Shown: one piece after another, positions 54,817-64,000 of the stretch | Layout of the letters: every line of letters begins with the position of its first letter | Position numbering within the stretch: the stretch's first letter is position 1 | From: Pseudoalteromonas luteoviolacea NCIMB 1942 | GTDB taxonomy: Bacteria > Pseudomonadota > Gammaproteobacteria > Enterobacterales > Alteromonadaceae | Assembly (NCBI RefSeq): GCF_001625595.1 | Contig: NZ_AUXT01000162.1 | Coordinates: 1 to 64,000 of the forward strand | Reading direction: 5' to 3' | Length of the DNA: 64,000 nt | The notes under the pieces: model-generated | Database searches by the model: none | Told to the model about the DNA's origin: nothing | What the model saw: only the letters and a program-made list of their open reading frames with translations | Position numbers and translations under genes: made by a program

Positions 54817-57800
54817 TTACTCGTTAAGTAACTGCTCTTCGATTAAGAAGGTAAGATTATCTAGATTAGGATCTTCAAAGAAGGTAGCCGGTTCAACTTC
54901 AACTGTGAACTGCTGCTTCACTTTTGCCAACATTTGAATTGCAATCAGTGAATCACCACCGAGCTCAAACAAGTTATCGAAAATACCGATTTCATCAAAG
55001 CCCAAAAATTCACTCCAAATTGCAGCCAACTGTAACTCTAGCTCACTCTCTGGCGCTTCAAACTCTGTGCCTAGCTCGGGTCGCTTGTGACCTTTTGGTG
55101 CCGGAGCTTTGGCCTGCATCAAGCGCTCAGTTAGCTCAGCAACTTTGTCTGCACGAGCTTGCCAAGGCAAACTTGCTGCGTACAACTGCGGCGCTTGAGA
55201 CTGACCAATACCTGCGAGTAAAGTGTGTGCTGCGGCTTCATCAATACCAAACTCTTCCCCCACACTATGCCCTGCTGCCATACCTATGTTTGCCCACGCA
55301 TCCCAGTTAACCGACTGCACCAAGAAAGGCTGTGGCTGCGCTGCCACCGCATCTAAATAACTGTTGGCCGCACAGTAATCACTTTGGCCAAGTGCGCCAA
55401 GGACCGAAGCCAATGACGAGCATAGGATCATGCGCTCCAGTTGATGGGATTTAAATGCTGCCAAGAGGTTATCAGTCCCTCGAGTCTTAGCAGCCATGCT
55501 CTGCGTCGCTTGCTCTGCGGTGAGCTGCGCCAACATACCACCACCCGGTAGGCCTGCTGCATGGATCACTTGCGTAACCCTGCCCAGTGATTGTTCGGCG
55601 TGACTAATCGCTACATTCAAGCTCGCAATATCTAATACGTCCGCCTGCACCACCGCAATACGTGCACCAGAGTCTTGCAACGCTTTTAATGCGCTTAATT
55701 GGCTCACCAATTTAGCGTCACAGTGCTCATCCGCAATCAATGCAGCCCACTGCTCGCTTGCAGGCAGCGCGCTACGGGTTTGTAACACCAAAGCATGACC
55801 TTGAGCTGCCAAAAGCTTAGCAAGTACTAAACCCACACCGCCTAAGCCACCTGTAATAAAGGTCACAGCTGACGATGATTCCTCGCTCACCTGCGTAGCC
55901 ACTGTCGGCAATGCTTGCTGGGTCAGCACAAAACGCTGACGGCCACGATAGGCGATTTCGCGCGCGTCATTTGCCATATCGACCACCAATTGCGTGGCAA
56001 ATTGTGGCAGGCCATTGTCGCGCAGCGTGTTTGATACTTCGCGCAACTGGCAGAAAATAGCTGCCTGCTCCATACCGACAACACGGGTAATGCCAAGCGC
56101 CGTGGCTTTTTCGGCAGACATAACCTCATCACCTAAAACGCTAAATAGCTCGCTTGCAACTACAGTCCAATTAATTTGGCCTTGCCCTAGTAACCATTTC
56201 GACAGTGGTAGCAACAATTGATAGCCACAGGCGTGCTCATCCAATAGACGACAATCAACAATACGCGCAAAGCCGTCAACTTGCTCATGTAACATATTTA
56301 ATTGGCTCGCATCTTGGCAATCTAGGCGATACTGATTTTGCTCAACAGTAGTGAATGAATCGCCCTGCCAAACTTGGATAACAGTCGCGCCTTTTGCAAC
56401 TAGAGCTGAGCTTAGTTGTGTTATGAGCGGTGCATCCGAGGCAAATAACACCACCTTTTGGCCCTGTAAATCAACAGATGAAGATACTGTACTGGGCTGT
56501 TGTTGCCAAATTGGCTCAAGCAACTCAGGGCCGGTATTTTCGCTAACACTTGTATTTGAAGCTTTCACCGTTTTGGCATCAACCCAAAACTCGGTCTTAT
56601 CAAATTGATATGCAGGGAATGCCATTTCAACGCCCTGCGCGACTTCGCTCACTTCTGACCACTTGATTTGCACACCAAGCTGCCACAGCTTCGCCAAGGT
56701 CATCACAAACGGGGGAATTGGCGCTTTGAGGTCGCGCGCGTGAGCAATTGAATTGAGCACGGTCACCGTGTCAGATACAGATTGCTTAGCTAGCTTTTGC
56801 AGCGTATCGCCCGGGCCTGCCTCAACGAGTACATCACAGCGCTGCGCCAGCGTGTTCACACCATCCACAAAGTTAACTGCTTGGCGGATATGATCTAACC
56901 AATATTGCGTAGACGTCGCTTGCTCTGCTGTGATCCAAGTACCCGTTAGATTAGACACAAACGGTGTGCTAGGCGCACTTAACTGCACTCGCGCCAGTAT
57001 ATCTGAAAATTCGTTTAACACCGGCTCAGTCAGGTGGCTGTGGAATGCATGAGACACGTGTAAACGTGCCACACTAATATCGGCTGCTTTCAGTTCACCT
57101 TGTAGGGCTTTAATCGCCTCTTTGGTACCTGCAACCACCGTATTACTTGGACTGTTGCACGCTGCGATATCTAATTGCTCGTTTAAGTACGGCGTCAGGC
57201 TTTGTGCATCGCTCATAACCGAAAGCATGGCGCCTGGCGCCATTTTTTGCAGCGCTTCACCACGTGCGGTGACCAGCTTAACAGCTGTATCTAAACTCAT
57301 CACCCCACTCAAACATGCCGCCACGTATTCACCAATACTGTGTCCTAGCATCGCCTCAATATGAACACCGTGACTCTGGTAGCACTTCGCCATGGTATAT
57401 GCCACCACAAAGAGGGCTGGTTGAGTCAATCGAGTTTGACCAAGCAACTGGTTAGCAGCCAATAATTCATCATCATTTGGGGTAAATACTCGACGTAGCT
57501 CATCTTGTAGTTCACCGTTGAATAACGCAGTCACCTCCTCAAAGTGAGCCTTAAATGCCGGCACGTGTTTCAACAGCGGTTGTGCCATCGTCACGTATTG
57601 CGACCCTTGACCTGAAAACATCAAACCAATTTTATGGTTGGTTGCTTTGTCACCACTGACATCTCGCACCAGAAGTTGCTGTGCCTGCTCAGCACTATCG
57701 ACCACCACCGCGTGACGAATTGCTTGCGCTGTACGGCTATGTTGCAGCTGTGCAGCAATCAATGATAATTGCGCTGGTGATTGTTGTAGTTTGATAGCCA

Positions 57801-59190
57801 ATGCCTGACGCTGTGCTTCCAACGCAGCTTGACCACTGCCCGACAGGGGTAAAATGTGCCAAGGTGCGACATGACTATATTCCACCTTAGGTGCTACGTA
57901 CTCTTCTAAGATGACATGGGCATTTGTGCCACCCATACCTAATGAGCTTACTGCTGCGCGGCGCACAGTGTCACTTTGCCAAGGCTTAAGTTCAGTATTT
58001 ACGTAAAATGGGCTGTTCGCAAAGTCGATTTTGCTGTTTACGGGGGTGCTGTGCAAACTTGGCGGTAGCGTTTTGTGGCGCAATGCTTGAACAGCTTTGA
58101 TAAGCCCAGTAACACCCGCTGCCGAGTCCAAGTGACCAATATTGGCCTTAATTGAACCAATGGCGATTTGCTGGTTGTCGCACTCCCCATATGCTCGGCT
58201 CAATGCCGCGATTTCAATGGGATCGCCAAGCGTTGTGCCCGTACCATGCGTTTCAATATACCCCACAGAGCTCGGTTCAATGTCAGCAAACTCAAGAGCC
58301 GCCTCAATAGCGCCCGCCTGACCTGTGACACTCGGTGCCGTGTAACCGACTTTTTCTTTACCATCGTTGTTGATAGCAGAGCCTTTGATCACCGCAAGAA
58401 TATGATCGCCTTCTTCAATAGCATCTTCTACACGTTTTAACACCACCGCGGCGCTGCCACTGCCAATCAAAATCCCATCGGCCTGCTCACCAAACGCACT
58501 CAACTGCCCTGAGGGAGACAAGCTACCACCCGCTGGCGCATGATAGCCTTGCTCATTATTTAGATTGAGCCAGACGCCACCCGCAAGGGCCGAGTCACAT
58601 TCATAGTTCTGCAAAGAACGACACGCCATATGCACAGCCACTAATGAGGTTGAACACGCCGTTTGCACCGTTACAGCAGGACCCGTTAGGTCTAGCTCGT
58701 AGCTGACACGCGTCGCCAATGAATCTTTATCATTACCATTGGTGAGCGCCAGCAAACTAGTGATATCCTGCTGGCTATCTGTCAGCAGGTTTTGTAATAG
58801 ATAGGCGGGGACGCCGCATCCTGCAAACACCCCGGTAAAATTACTGCCATTGGTGGTGATGCCGGCATACTCAAGCGCATGCCAACAGGTTTGTAAAAAG
58901 ACCCGCTGCTGAGGGTCAAGTTGCGCCGCTTCTTTTGGTGTGTAACCAAAAAATGCCGCATCAAACTGCGCCATGCTCGCAAACGGCACACCGCGTTTCA
59001 CATAATCTGGGTGCGCTAAGTCTTCCTCGCTAACACCCACAGCGCGTAGATCCGCATCCGCTAAATCTTGCACGGCACACTTTCCGTCTCGTACATTTTG
59101 CCACAGCGCATCAACATCGTCGGCATCTGGGAAACGGCCCGCCATGCCCACAATGGCAATATCTAGTTCGCTATATTTGTTTTCTGACAT
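54817..59190 (-). CDS. Type I PKS module: KS-AT-KR-ACP
   Basis: 1457 residues. KS about 10-430 with the Cys-His-His triad (TVQTACSTS, Cys 179; ETHGTGTTLGDP; NIGHLDSAAG). AT about 515-830 with FSGQGSQY, GHSIGEY and SHAFHSH; the HAFH form predicts malonyl-CoA. A structural region precedes the KR (about 1115-1310; FITGGLGGVGLVLAK; catalytic Ser and Tyr in CSSLASVLGALGQSDYCAAN). ACP about 1375-1450 (LFELGGDSLIAIQM). No DH, ER or methyltransferase, so one malonate is added and the beta-ketone is left as a hydroxyl. Acting on the lysine loaded by the preceding protein, it would make 4,8-diamino-3-hydroxyoctanoate. It starts two bases after the FAAL-NRPS stop, so the two are co-translated. Confidence 0.94.
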   Translation of the reverse strand: MSENKYSELDIAIVGMAGRFPDADDVDALWQNVRDGKCAVQDLADADLRAVGVSEEDLAHPDYVKRGVPFASMAQFDAAFFGYTPKEAAQLDPQQRVFLQTCWHALEYAGITTNGSNFTGVFAGCGVPAYLLQNLLTDSQQDITSLLALTNGNDKDSLATRVSYELDLTGPAVTVQTACSTSLVAVHMACRSLQNYECDSALAGGVWLNLNNEQGYHAPAGGSLSPSGQLSAFGEQADGILIGSGSAAVVLKRVEDAIEEGDHILAVIKGSAINNDGKEKVGYTAPSVTGQAGAIEAALEFADIEPSSVGYIETHGTGTTLGDPIEIAALSRAYGECDNQQIAIGSIKANIGHLDSAAGVTGLIKAVQALRHKTLPPSLHSTPVNSKIDFANSPFYVNTELKPWQSDTVRRAAVSSLGMGGTNAHVILEEYVAPKVEYSHVAPWHILPLSGSGQAALEAQRQALAIKLQQSPAQLSLIAAQLQHSRTAQAIRHAVVVDSAEQAQQLLVRDVSGDKATNHKIGLMFSGQGSQYVTMAQPLLKHVPAFKAHFEEVTALFNGELQDELRRVFTPNDDELLAANQLLGQTRLTQPALFVVAYTMAKCYQSHGVHIEAMLGHSIGEYVAACLSGVMSLDTAVKLVTARGEALQKMAPGAMLSVMSDAQSLTPYLNEQLDIAACNSPSNTVVAGTKEAIKALQGELKAADISVARLHVSHAFHSHLTEPVLNEFSDILARVQLSAPSTPFVSNLTGTWITAEQATSTQYWLDHIRQAVNFVDGVNTLAQRCDVLVEAGPGDTLQKLAKQSVSDTVTVLNSIAHARDLKAPIPPFVMTLAKLWQLGVQIKWSEVSEVAQGVEMAFPAYQFDKTEFWVDAKTVKASNTSVSENTGPELLEPIWQQQPSTVSSSVDLQGQKVVLFASDAPLITQLSSALVAKGATVIQVWQGDSFTTVEQNQYRLDCQDASQLNMLHEQVDGFARIVDCRLLDEHACGYQLLLPLSKWLLGQGQINWTVVASELFSVLGDEVMSAEKATALGITRVVGMEQAAIFCQLREVSNTLRDNGLPQFATQLVVDMANDAREIAYRGRQRFVLTQQALPTVATQVSEESSSAVTFITGGLGGVGLVLAKLLAAQGHALVLQTRSALPASEQWAALIADEHCDAKLVSQLSALKALQDSGARIAVVQADVLDIASLNVAISHAEQSLGRVTQVIHAAGLPGGGMLAQLTAEQATQSMAAKTRGTDNLLAAFKSHQLERMILCSSLASVLGALGQSDYCAANSYLDAVAAQPQPFLVQSVNWDAWANIGMAAGHSVGEEFGIDEAAAHTLLAGIGQSQAPQLYAASLPWQARADKVAELTERLMQAKAPAPKGHKRPELGTEFEAPESELELQLAAIWSEFLGFDEIGIFDNLFELGGDSLIAIQMLAKVKQQFTVEVEPATFFEDPNLDNLTFLIEEQLLNE

Positions 59191-59192
59191 TG

Positions 59193-62100
59193 TTATGATT
59201 CTCTTGCTTTTCTTTTACGCGCGGCAATCGCGCCCATGCCGCGTTTTTGTTTCGCGCCACTTGGTTTATTCGGTGTAACAGGCGCTGTATTTGATTGTGC
59301 ACTGCCAAGTAGCGTCGCCAAACTGGCAATGCTTGGGTGCGCAAACAGCTCTGTCATTTGTAAATTGGGGTATTGCACTTTTAGCTCTTCATAAACGGCC
59401 ATGAGTAACAAAGAGTGGCCGCCCACATCAAAGAAATTGGCATGACGGTCAATCTCTTGCATCTTTAAGTGTTTTTGCCAAATTTCAGCAATAGTACGTT
59501 CCGTGTCATTTTCTGCCAATGAAACAGACTGGCCGACACGCTCCACTTTTGGCAGCTGGCGGCGCTCCAATTTGCCACTGGCATTGATGGGTAGCTTTTC
59601 CATTACGACGATGTCACTTGGCACCATATAAGCTGGCATATGCTCGCTTAGCGCGCGTTTTAACATGTCAGCAAATGTTTGATCACTAAACTTGACGCTT
59701 TGAATATAGGCAATTAAACCTAAACCGTGACTTTGTTGCTCGGTGACTACCACCGCCGTATCAACATCCGGTAATTGACTTAGCTGCTGTTCAATTTCGC
59801 CAAGCTCAACTCTAAAGCCACGTACCTTCACTTGGTGATCGTTACGACCGTGATACATCAGGTCGCCACCTTGCCAGCTGACTAAATCGCCAGTGGCGTA
59901 CATACGCGCGCCTGTGTCGCTAAACGGGTCGGCGATAAAGCGTGTCGCGGTCATTTCAGGCTGCGCCCAATAGCCACGGGCTAGAATGTCACCGCCCACG
60001 TAGAGCTGTCCCACATGACCATTAGGCACTATCTCGAGGTTGTCATCCAAAATATATAGCTGACGGCCAGCCAATGCGTGTCCAAGCGGCACAGACTGTT
60101 GTGCGTTATCACTAACATTCAAGTCTTGACACGGATGGATAGCGGCTTCCACCACGATTTCGGTTGGCCCGTAGGTATTGAGCAATCTCACCTGAGCAAG
60201 ACCCGTATTTTGCCAATCTTGGATCCCAGCTAAAGACATGGCTTCACCGCCCGAATGGACCTGCCTTAATTTAGGAAGCTCAAGCGGTGTAAGCTGCGCT
60301 TTGCGTGCCCAACTCGCACTGATACTGCGCCAGTAGGCCGCACTTAAGTCCATAACCGCCACATGGTGTTTTTGTGCCTGCGCGTAGAGCGTGTCGGCAT
60401 CCCACAGTGCATCACCACGCAGCAGTACTGCCGCTCCCACCGCCCATGTTGGGAACAATTGTTCAACAAACGCGTCAAAATTGGCCGTAGCAAATTGCAG
60501 CACGACGTCGTCGGCTTGTAAGTTTATAAAGCGTCTAGCCGAGTCAATGTAACGTGCTAATGCTCCCAACTCGATGGCCACACCTTTCGCTTTACCGGTC
60601 GAGCCTGAGGTGTAATTTAAATAGGCCGTTTGATTGTCGTGATAGTCCACGGCTGGCACTTTGGTATTTAGGTGCTGTTCACTCAACAAGGTTTGCGGTG
60701 ACAAAAGTGCACCGTCAAAGGTCACGGGCAATGACGCTTCATCACTTAAGATGGCACCACACCCACTGTCTTGCTGCATATGTTGTAATTTGTCTGCGGG
60801 GAATTGTTTATCTAGAGGCAAATACGCCGCGCCTGCCTTTAAACACGCTAACGTACTTGCCAACATCAGCGGCTTTCTGCTTTGCATTACACCCACTACA
60901 CACTCAGCACCAAACCCGTTGGCAATCAACCCATGGGCTATACGGTTTGAAGTCTGCTCTAACCATTCAAAGCTATAATACTGGTCGTTATAGATCACCG
61001 CCGTTCGCACTGGCGTTTGTTCAGCAATCTCGCTGATTTTTTGCAGCCAAGGCGTCGCTGGCAATATAATGTTTTCTCCACGCCCTTGCTGAGCAGATTC
61101 AACTTGCAGTGTGTGCAGCGCAAGGTTGCCAATAGCTTGTTTTGGGGCATTAACAATTTCATTTAATAGGGTATTAAAGGCACTCGTCACACTGTCAATA
61201 TAATCGGCATCGTACAACGCTGCGTTGTATTGGAACTCCAACAACAACGCACCATCGTTTAATAACCGAGAGTCGATACTCAAATCAAATTGCGCTTGCT
61301 GTTGCAGTGCAGTGACCTGTTCAACCTCAACGCCCGGTAACTCAAGCGCTTGCTGTACGTCTTGTTCTAAGTGATTGAACATCACTTGGAATAACGGGTT
61401 TTGTCCCAGACTACGGTCAGGGTTCATCACCTCAACAAGTTTTTCGAAGGGTAAATCCTGATTTTTTTGCGCATCAATAGCGTGTGTTTTAGTAGACGAT
61501 AACACCTCAACAAAACTTTGCTCCGCTGACAGTTCATTGCGCTGTACAAGCGTATTAATGAAAAAGCCCATCAGTGAGTGCAATTCAGAGAAACGGCGGT
61601 TCGCCACCGGTACACCAATGCGCGGTGTCCGCTTACCAGAGAAGCGATAGAAGAATACTTGTATGCTACTGAGCAACAGCATAAATAAGCTAGCACCGTA
61701 TTGATGTGCCAAAGCCTGCAATTGTTCAACTTGTTGATAAGAAAGCTTTATCATCTGGCTTTGCATAGGGGCTGGCATGTCTGGTTGCCTTGGGTGTTGC
61801 GGCGCGAGCAGCTCTTCGTCATCGTTAGCCTGCAATTGCTGCTGCCAATACGTTAATTGTGCTTGGGCTTCTGAACTTGATAGCCATTGCTGTTGCCAGG
61901 CAGCAAAGTCACCATAATTCAAGGTATGAGCTATGTCGGGGAAGGGGTTTGTGTCAACTAGTGCCGCGTAATAATGGCTAATATCCGCCAACATCAAATC
62001 GAAGCTCCACGCGTCACTGGCGATATGGTGTATTACTAAAATCAGCTGAGCGCGATTGTCTGACAATTTAACCAGAGCAGCCCTAAAGTTATCTCCGCGC

Positions 62101-64000
62101 TCTAATTCAAAGGGTTGCTTGTAGAAGGTTTCAACCCATGCTTTTGCAGCGGCGTCTGAATCCGAGCTTTCACTAAAATCAGCCTGTTGCCAATTAAGCG
62201 TTTGTTCACTTAACTGCTGTTGCCACTGGCCTGATTCAGCTTTGCCATAGGCATGACGTAATACGGCCTGTTGCGCAAGGATATGTGCCACGGCGCTATG
62301 CAAATGCGTTTCACTGATCTCACCCTTAAGCGTCAAGCTGGCACCAATATGATAAGCGCTGCTCAGAGGTTCTAACTGCCATAAAAATAGCTGTCTTTGT
62401 TGCTGTGCACTCAGAGGATAAGCGGCTTTTTCTAGCGCAGGGATAAACGACTGTTTTTGCTTAGTTGCAACACTTTCACGCACCAACTGGCAAAAATCGC
62501 CAAATTTATGGGCAGCAAATACCGCCGTCGGCTCTATCTGGCAATTAAAGGCTTCTTGCACCTTTGCCAGCAGTAAAGCGGCTTTAATCGAGCTGCCACC
62601 CAAAGCAAAAAAGTCAGCTCCATCTCTATTAACTGGGTAGTGCAAAACGCTTTGCCACAATGCAGCTAAACGCTGTGCCACCTCATCCCATGTGTGCTGG
62701 TCGTCCCCACCATGACTCACTGACAGCTGTTGCAACTGTGACAGGTTAAATACCCCATAGGTTGCCAATTTCTTGGCTTGTAGTAATTTCAAACACGCGC
62801 TGCGCTGCAATTTACCACTGGAGGTTTTGGGTAACCCGCCTTGGTCCAGTAACACCACAAGTTCTGGGCAATGACCAAATTGCGCAATAATAAAATCTCT
62901 GACAATCAGTGCCGTTTGCTCTGCGGGCACTTCATTGCGATATACATTGGCGGTTTCAATCGCCACACCAATGCCTTCACCGCTTTGCTCACTCGGGACA
63001 GGGAAAGCAGACACGCGGCCCTGACGCACAAAGCTCAGTGTCCCTTCGATGGCACGTTCTATGTCTTGTGGGTAGACATTATGACCATTCATGATAATGA
63101 GGTCTTTTTGACGGCCTGATATAAACAACTGGTCGTCATGGATATAGCCCACATCGCCCGTTCTTAACCAGCGTTTGCCTTCATGCTCCACAAAAGTGTC
63201 TTGGGTTGCTTGCTCATTACGCCAGTAGCCCACCGCAATGCTTGGACCACTCGCCCAAATCTCGCCAATACTGCCCTGTGCAACTTCATCAAAACTGGTT
63301 GGACAGGTAATACGAATCTGGTGTTCGCTTGCAACAACGCCACAACCAACTTGATGAGTATATTCGCCACTATCGCGCATGTCTTTAGCGTGTTGTAATA
63401 CTGCTTTGCCCGCTGCCAACTCACGAGTATCAAATGCCTCAATCACCGCACCTTGTGATGGTATGCTACCGGTGACATACAGGGTGCCTTCGGCGAGCCC
63501 ATAACATGGGTAAAGCGCCGTTGGTTTAAACCCTTGCGCAGCATACTTTTGCGCAAAACTCAGCAAAGTATCGTGGCGAATTGGCTCTGCGCCAGAGAAA
63601 AACACCCGCAAACTGCTCAAGTCTAAATCTGCTACTTGCTTGTCTTTCACACGCTCGATACACAGACGATATGAAAAGTCAGGACCGCCACTCATGGTGG
63701 CTTTGTACTCAGATATCAGCTGCAACCATCGTGCAGGGCGCTCCATAAAGTACCTTGGAGAGCACAGTACGAGTTTATAGCCTGTGAATATTGGCTGCAG
63801 TAGGCCACCAATCAACCCCATATCATGGAACAGTGGTAGCCAGCTCACTAGCACATCATCTTGGGTAATATTCATTCCCTCAGCAATGGCTTTTTCGTTA
63901 CCAAGCAAATTGCCATGACTTACCATGACGCCTTTAGGCTTCGCCGTCGACCCTGACGTGTACTGTAAAAACGCGATTTCTTCAGACTTGGTTGGGTGAC
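59193..64000 (-). CDS. FAAL-ACP-C-A(Lys)-T, loading protein (5' end beyond window)
   Basis: Partial: the frame is open to the window edge, about 1600 residues visible, with the start to the right. The visible part begins just before the ANL core motif YTSGSTAKPKG. The following SWLPLFHDMGL, YPCYGLAEGTLYV and HNVYPQDIE identify a fatty-acyl-AMP ligase, not an amino-acid A domain. Counting from the Met at 63926: ACP about 415-485 (FFALGGSSIKAALL); C about 503-940 (HHIASDA at 633-639, Gly replaced by Ala); A about 955-1450 (YTSGSTGKAKG) with code D-A-E-D-H-G-T-V-E, an acid-lined pocket fitting lysine; T about 1485-1550 (FFDVGGHSLLLM); basic tail (KQKRGMGAIAARKRKARES). So the chain should start with a fatty acid on Lys. 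The locus also makes dihydroxybenzoate, so the two caps need explaining. Confidence 0.92.
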   Translation of the reverse strand, partial: HPTKSEEIAFLQYTSGSTAKPKGVMVSHGNLLGNEKAIAEGMNITQDDVLVSWLPLFHDMGLIGGLLQPIFTGYKLVLCSPRYFMERPARWLQLISEYKATMSGGPDFSYRLCIERVKDKQVADLDLSSLRVFFSGAEPIRHDTLLSFAQKYAAQGFKPTALYPCYGLAEGTLYVTGSIPSQGAVIEAFDTRELAAGKAVLQHAKDMRDSGEYTHQVGCGVVASEHQIRITCPTSFDEVAQGSIGEIWASGPSIAVGYWRNEQATQDTFVEHEGKRWLRTGDVGYIHDDQLFISGRQKDLIIMNGHNVYPQDIERAIEGTLSFVRQGRVSAFPVPSEQSGEGIGVAIETANVYRNEVPAEQTALIVRDFIIAQFGHCPELVVLLDQGGLPKTSSGKLQRSACLKLLQAKKLATYGVFNLSQLQQLSVSHGGDDQHTWDEVAQRLAALWQSVLHYPVNRDGADFFALGGSSIKAALLLAKVQEAFNCQIEPTAVFAAHKFGDFCQLVRESVATKQKQSFIPALEKAAYPLSAQQQRQLFLWQLEPLSSAYHIGASLTLKGEISETHLHSAVAHILAQQAVLRHAYGKAESGQWQQQLSEQTLNWQQADFSESSDSDAAAKAWVETFYKQPFELERGDNFRAALVKLSDNRAQLILVIHHIASDAWSFDLMLADISHYYAALVDTNPFPDIAHTLNYGDFAAWQQQWLSSSEAQAQLTYWQQQLQANDDEELLAPQHPRQPDMPAPMQSQMIKLSYQQVEQLQALAHQYGASLFMLLLSSIQVFFYRFSGKRTPRIGVPVANRRFSELHSLMGFFINTLVQRNELSAEQSFVEVLSSTKTHAIDAQKNQDLPFEKLVEVMNPDRSLGQNPLFQVMFNHLEQDVQQALELPGVEVEQVTALQQQAQFDLSIDSRLLNDGALLLEFQYNAALYDADYIDSVTSAFNTLLNEIVNAPKQAIGNLALHTLQVESAQQGRGENIILPATPWLQKISEIAEQTPVRTAVIYNDQYYSFEWLEQTSNRIAHGLIANGFGAECVVGVMQSRKPLMLASTLACLKAGAAYLPLDKQFPADKLQHMQQDSGCGAILSDEASLPVTFDGALLSPQTLLSEQHLNTKVPAVDYHDNQTAYLNYTSGSTGKAKGVAIELGALARYIDSARRFINLQADDVVLQFATANFDAFVEQLFPTWAVGAAVLLRGDALWDADTLYAQAQKHHVAVMDLSAAYWRSISASWARKAQLTPLELPKLRQVHSGGEAMSLAGIQDWQNTGLAQVRLLNTYGPTEIVVEAAIHPCQDLNVSDNAQQSVPLGHALAGRQLYILDDNLEIVPNGHVGQLYVGGDILARGYWAQPEMTATRFIADPFSDTGARMYATGDLVSWQGGDLMYHGRNDHQVKVRGFRVELGEIEQQLSQLPDVDTAVVVTEQQSHGLGLIAYIQSVKFSDQTFADMLKRALSEHMPAYMVPSDIVVMEKLPINASGKLERRQLPKVERVGQSVSLAENDTERTIAEIWQKHLKMQEIDRHANFFDVGGHSLLLMAVYEELKVQYPNLQMTELFAHPSIASLATLLGSAQSNTAPVTPNKPSGAKQKRGMGAIAARKRKARES

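Noticed and set aside
59193..60500. Overlapping plus-strand frames across the megasynthase genes (for example 60554-61036)
   Set aside because: They are antisense shadows of long, well-conserved coding frames with no protein family signal.

Overview
The window looks like chromosomal DNA of a marine gammaproteobacterium, most likely Pseudoalteromonas. This is inferred from moderate GC with AT-rich spacers, the mix of secreted nucleases, PepSY proteins and TonB receptors, and above all from the siderophore encoded on the right. No rRNA, tRNA, CRISPR array, insertion sequence or phage gene was seen.

Left part (1-13.3 kb), ordinary chromosome: a DUF4124 membrane-anchored protein, the assimilatory sulfate reduction operon cysJ-cysI-cysH (minus strand), a modular secreted endonuclease I, a secreted DUF3103-like protein, a small orphan protein, a PepSY membrane protein, a second short EndA-type nuclease, an S41 protease lipoprotein and a tiny partner lipoprotein.

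Right part (13.4-64 kb), one large iron-acquisition locus that runs off the right edge. It holds a phosphopantetheinyl transferase; a TonB receptor behind a 45-nt perfect palindrome containing a Fur box; a PvdE/SyrD-type ABC exporter; a plus-strand operon making and activating 2,3-dihydroxybenzoate (entC, entE, entB with aryl carrier domain, a free-standing VibH-like condensation protein, entA); a second TonB receptor; a three-gene inner-membrane PepSY operon resembling ferrisiderophore reductase systems; and about 35 kb of minus-strand megasynthases.

The megasynthases lie in assembly order from right to left: FAAL-ACP-C-A(Lys)-T; KS-AT-KR-ACP; C-A(Ser)-T-E-C-A(Gly)-T-C-A(Arg)-T-C; I-A(Asp)-T; C-A(Gly)-T-C-TauD; I-A(Asp)-T-TE. 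I read the specificity codes by eye from the A4-A5 regions. The predicted backbone is Lys-malonate (giving 4,8-diamino-3-hydroxyoctanoate), D-Ser, Gly, Arg, beta-hydroxy-Asp, Gly, beta-hydroxy-Asp, plus a catechol. From memory, this is the building-block list of alterobactin A, the very high-affinity siderophore of Pseudoalteromonas luteoviolacea.

The main puzzles are these. A fatty-acyl-AMP ligase starts the chain although a catechol cap pathway is also present. Both Asp modules are split, with the C domain at the end of one protein and a C-like domain without HHxxxDG ('interface'-like) at the start of the next. There is only one hydroxylase domain for two Asp residues. The PvdE-like exporter and PepSY reductase operon recall pyoverdine biology, where a lipidated precursor is exported and then deacylated. 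The entC-entE-entB block is also unusually dense in GATC.
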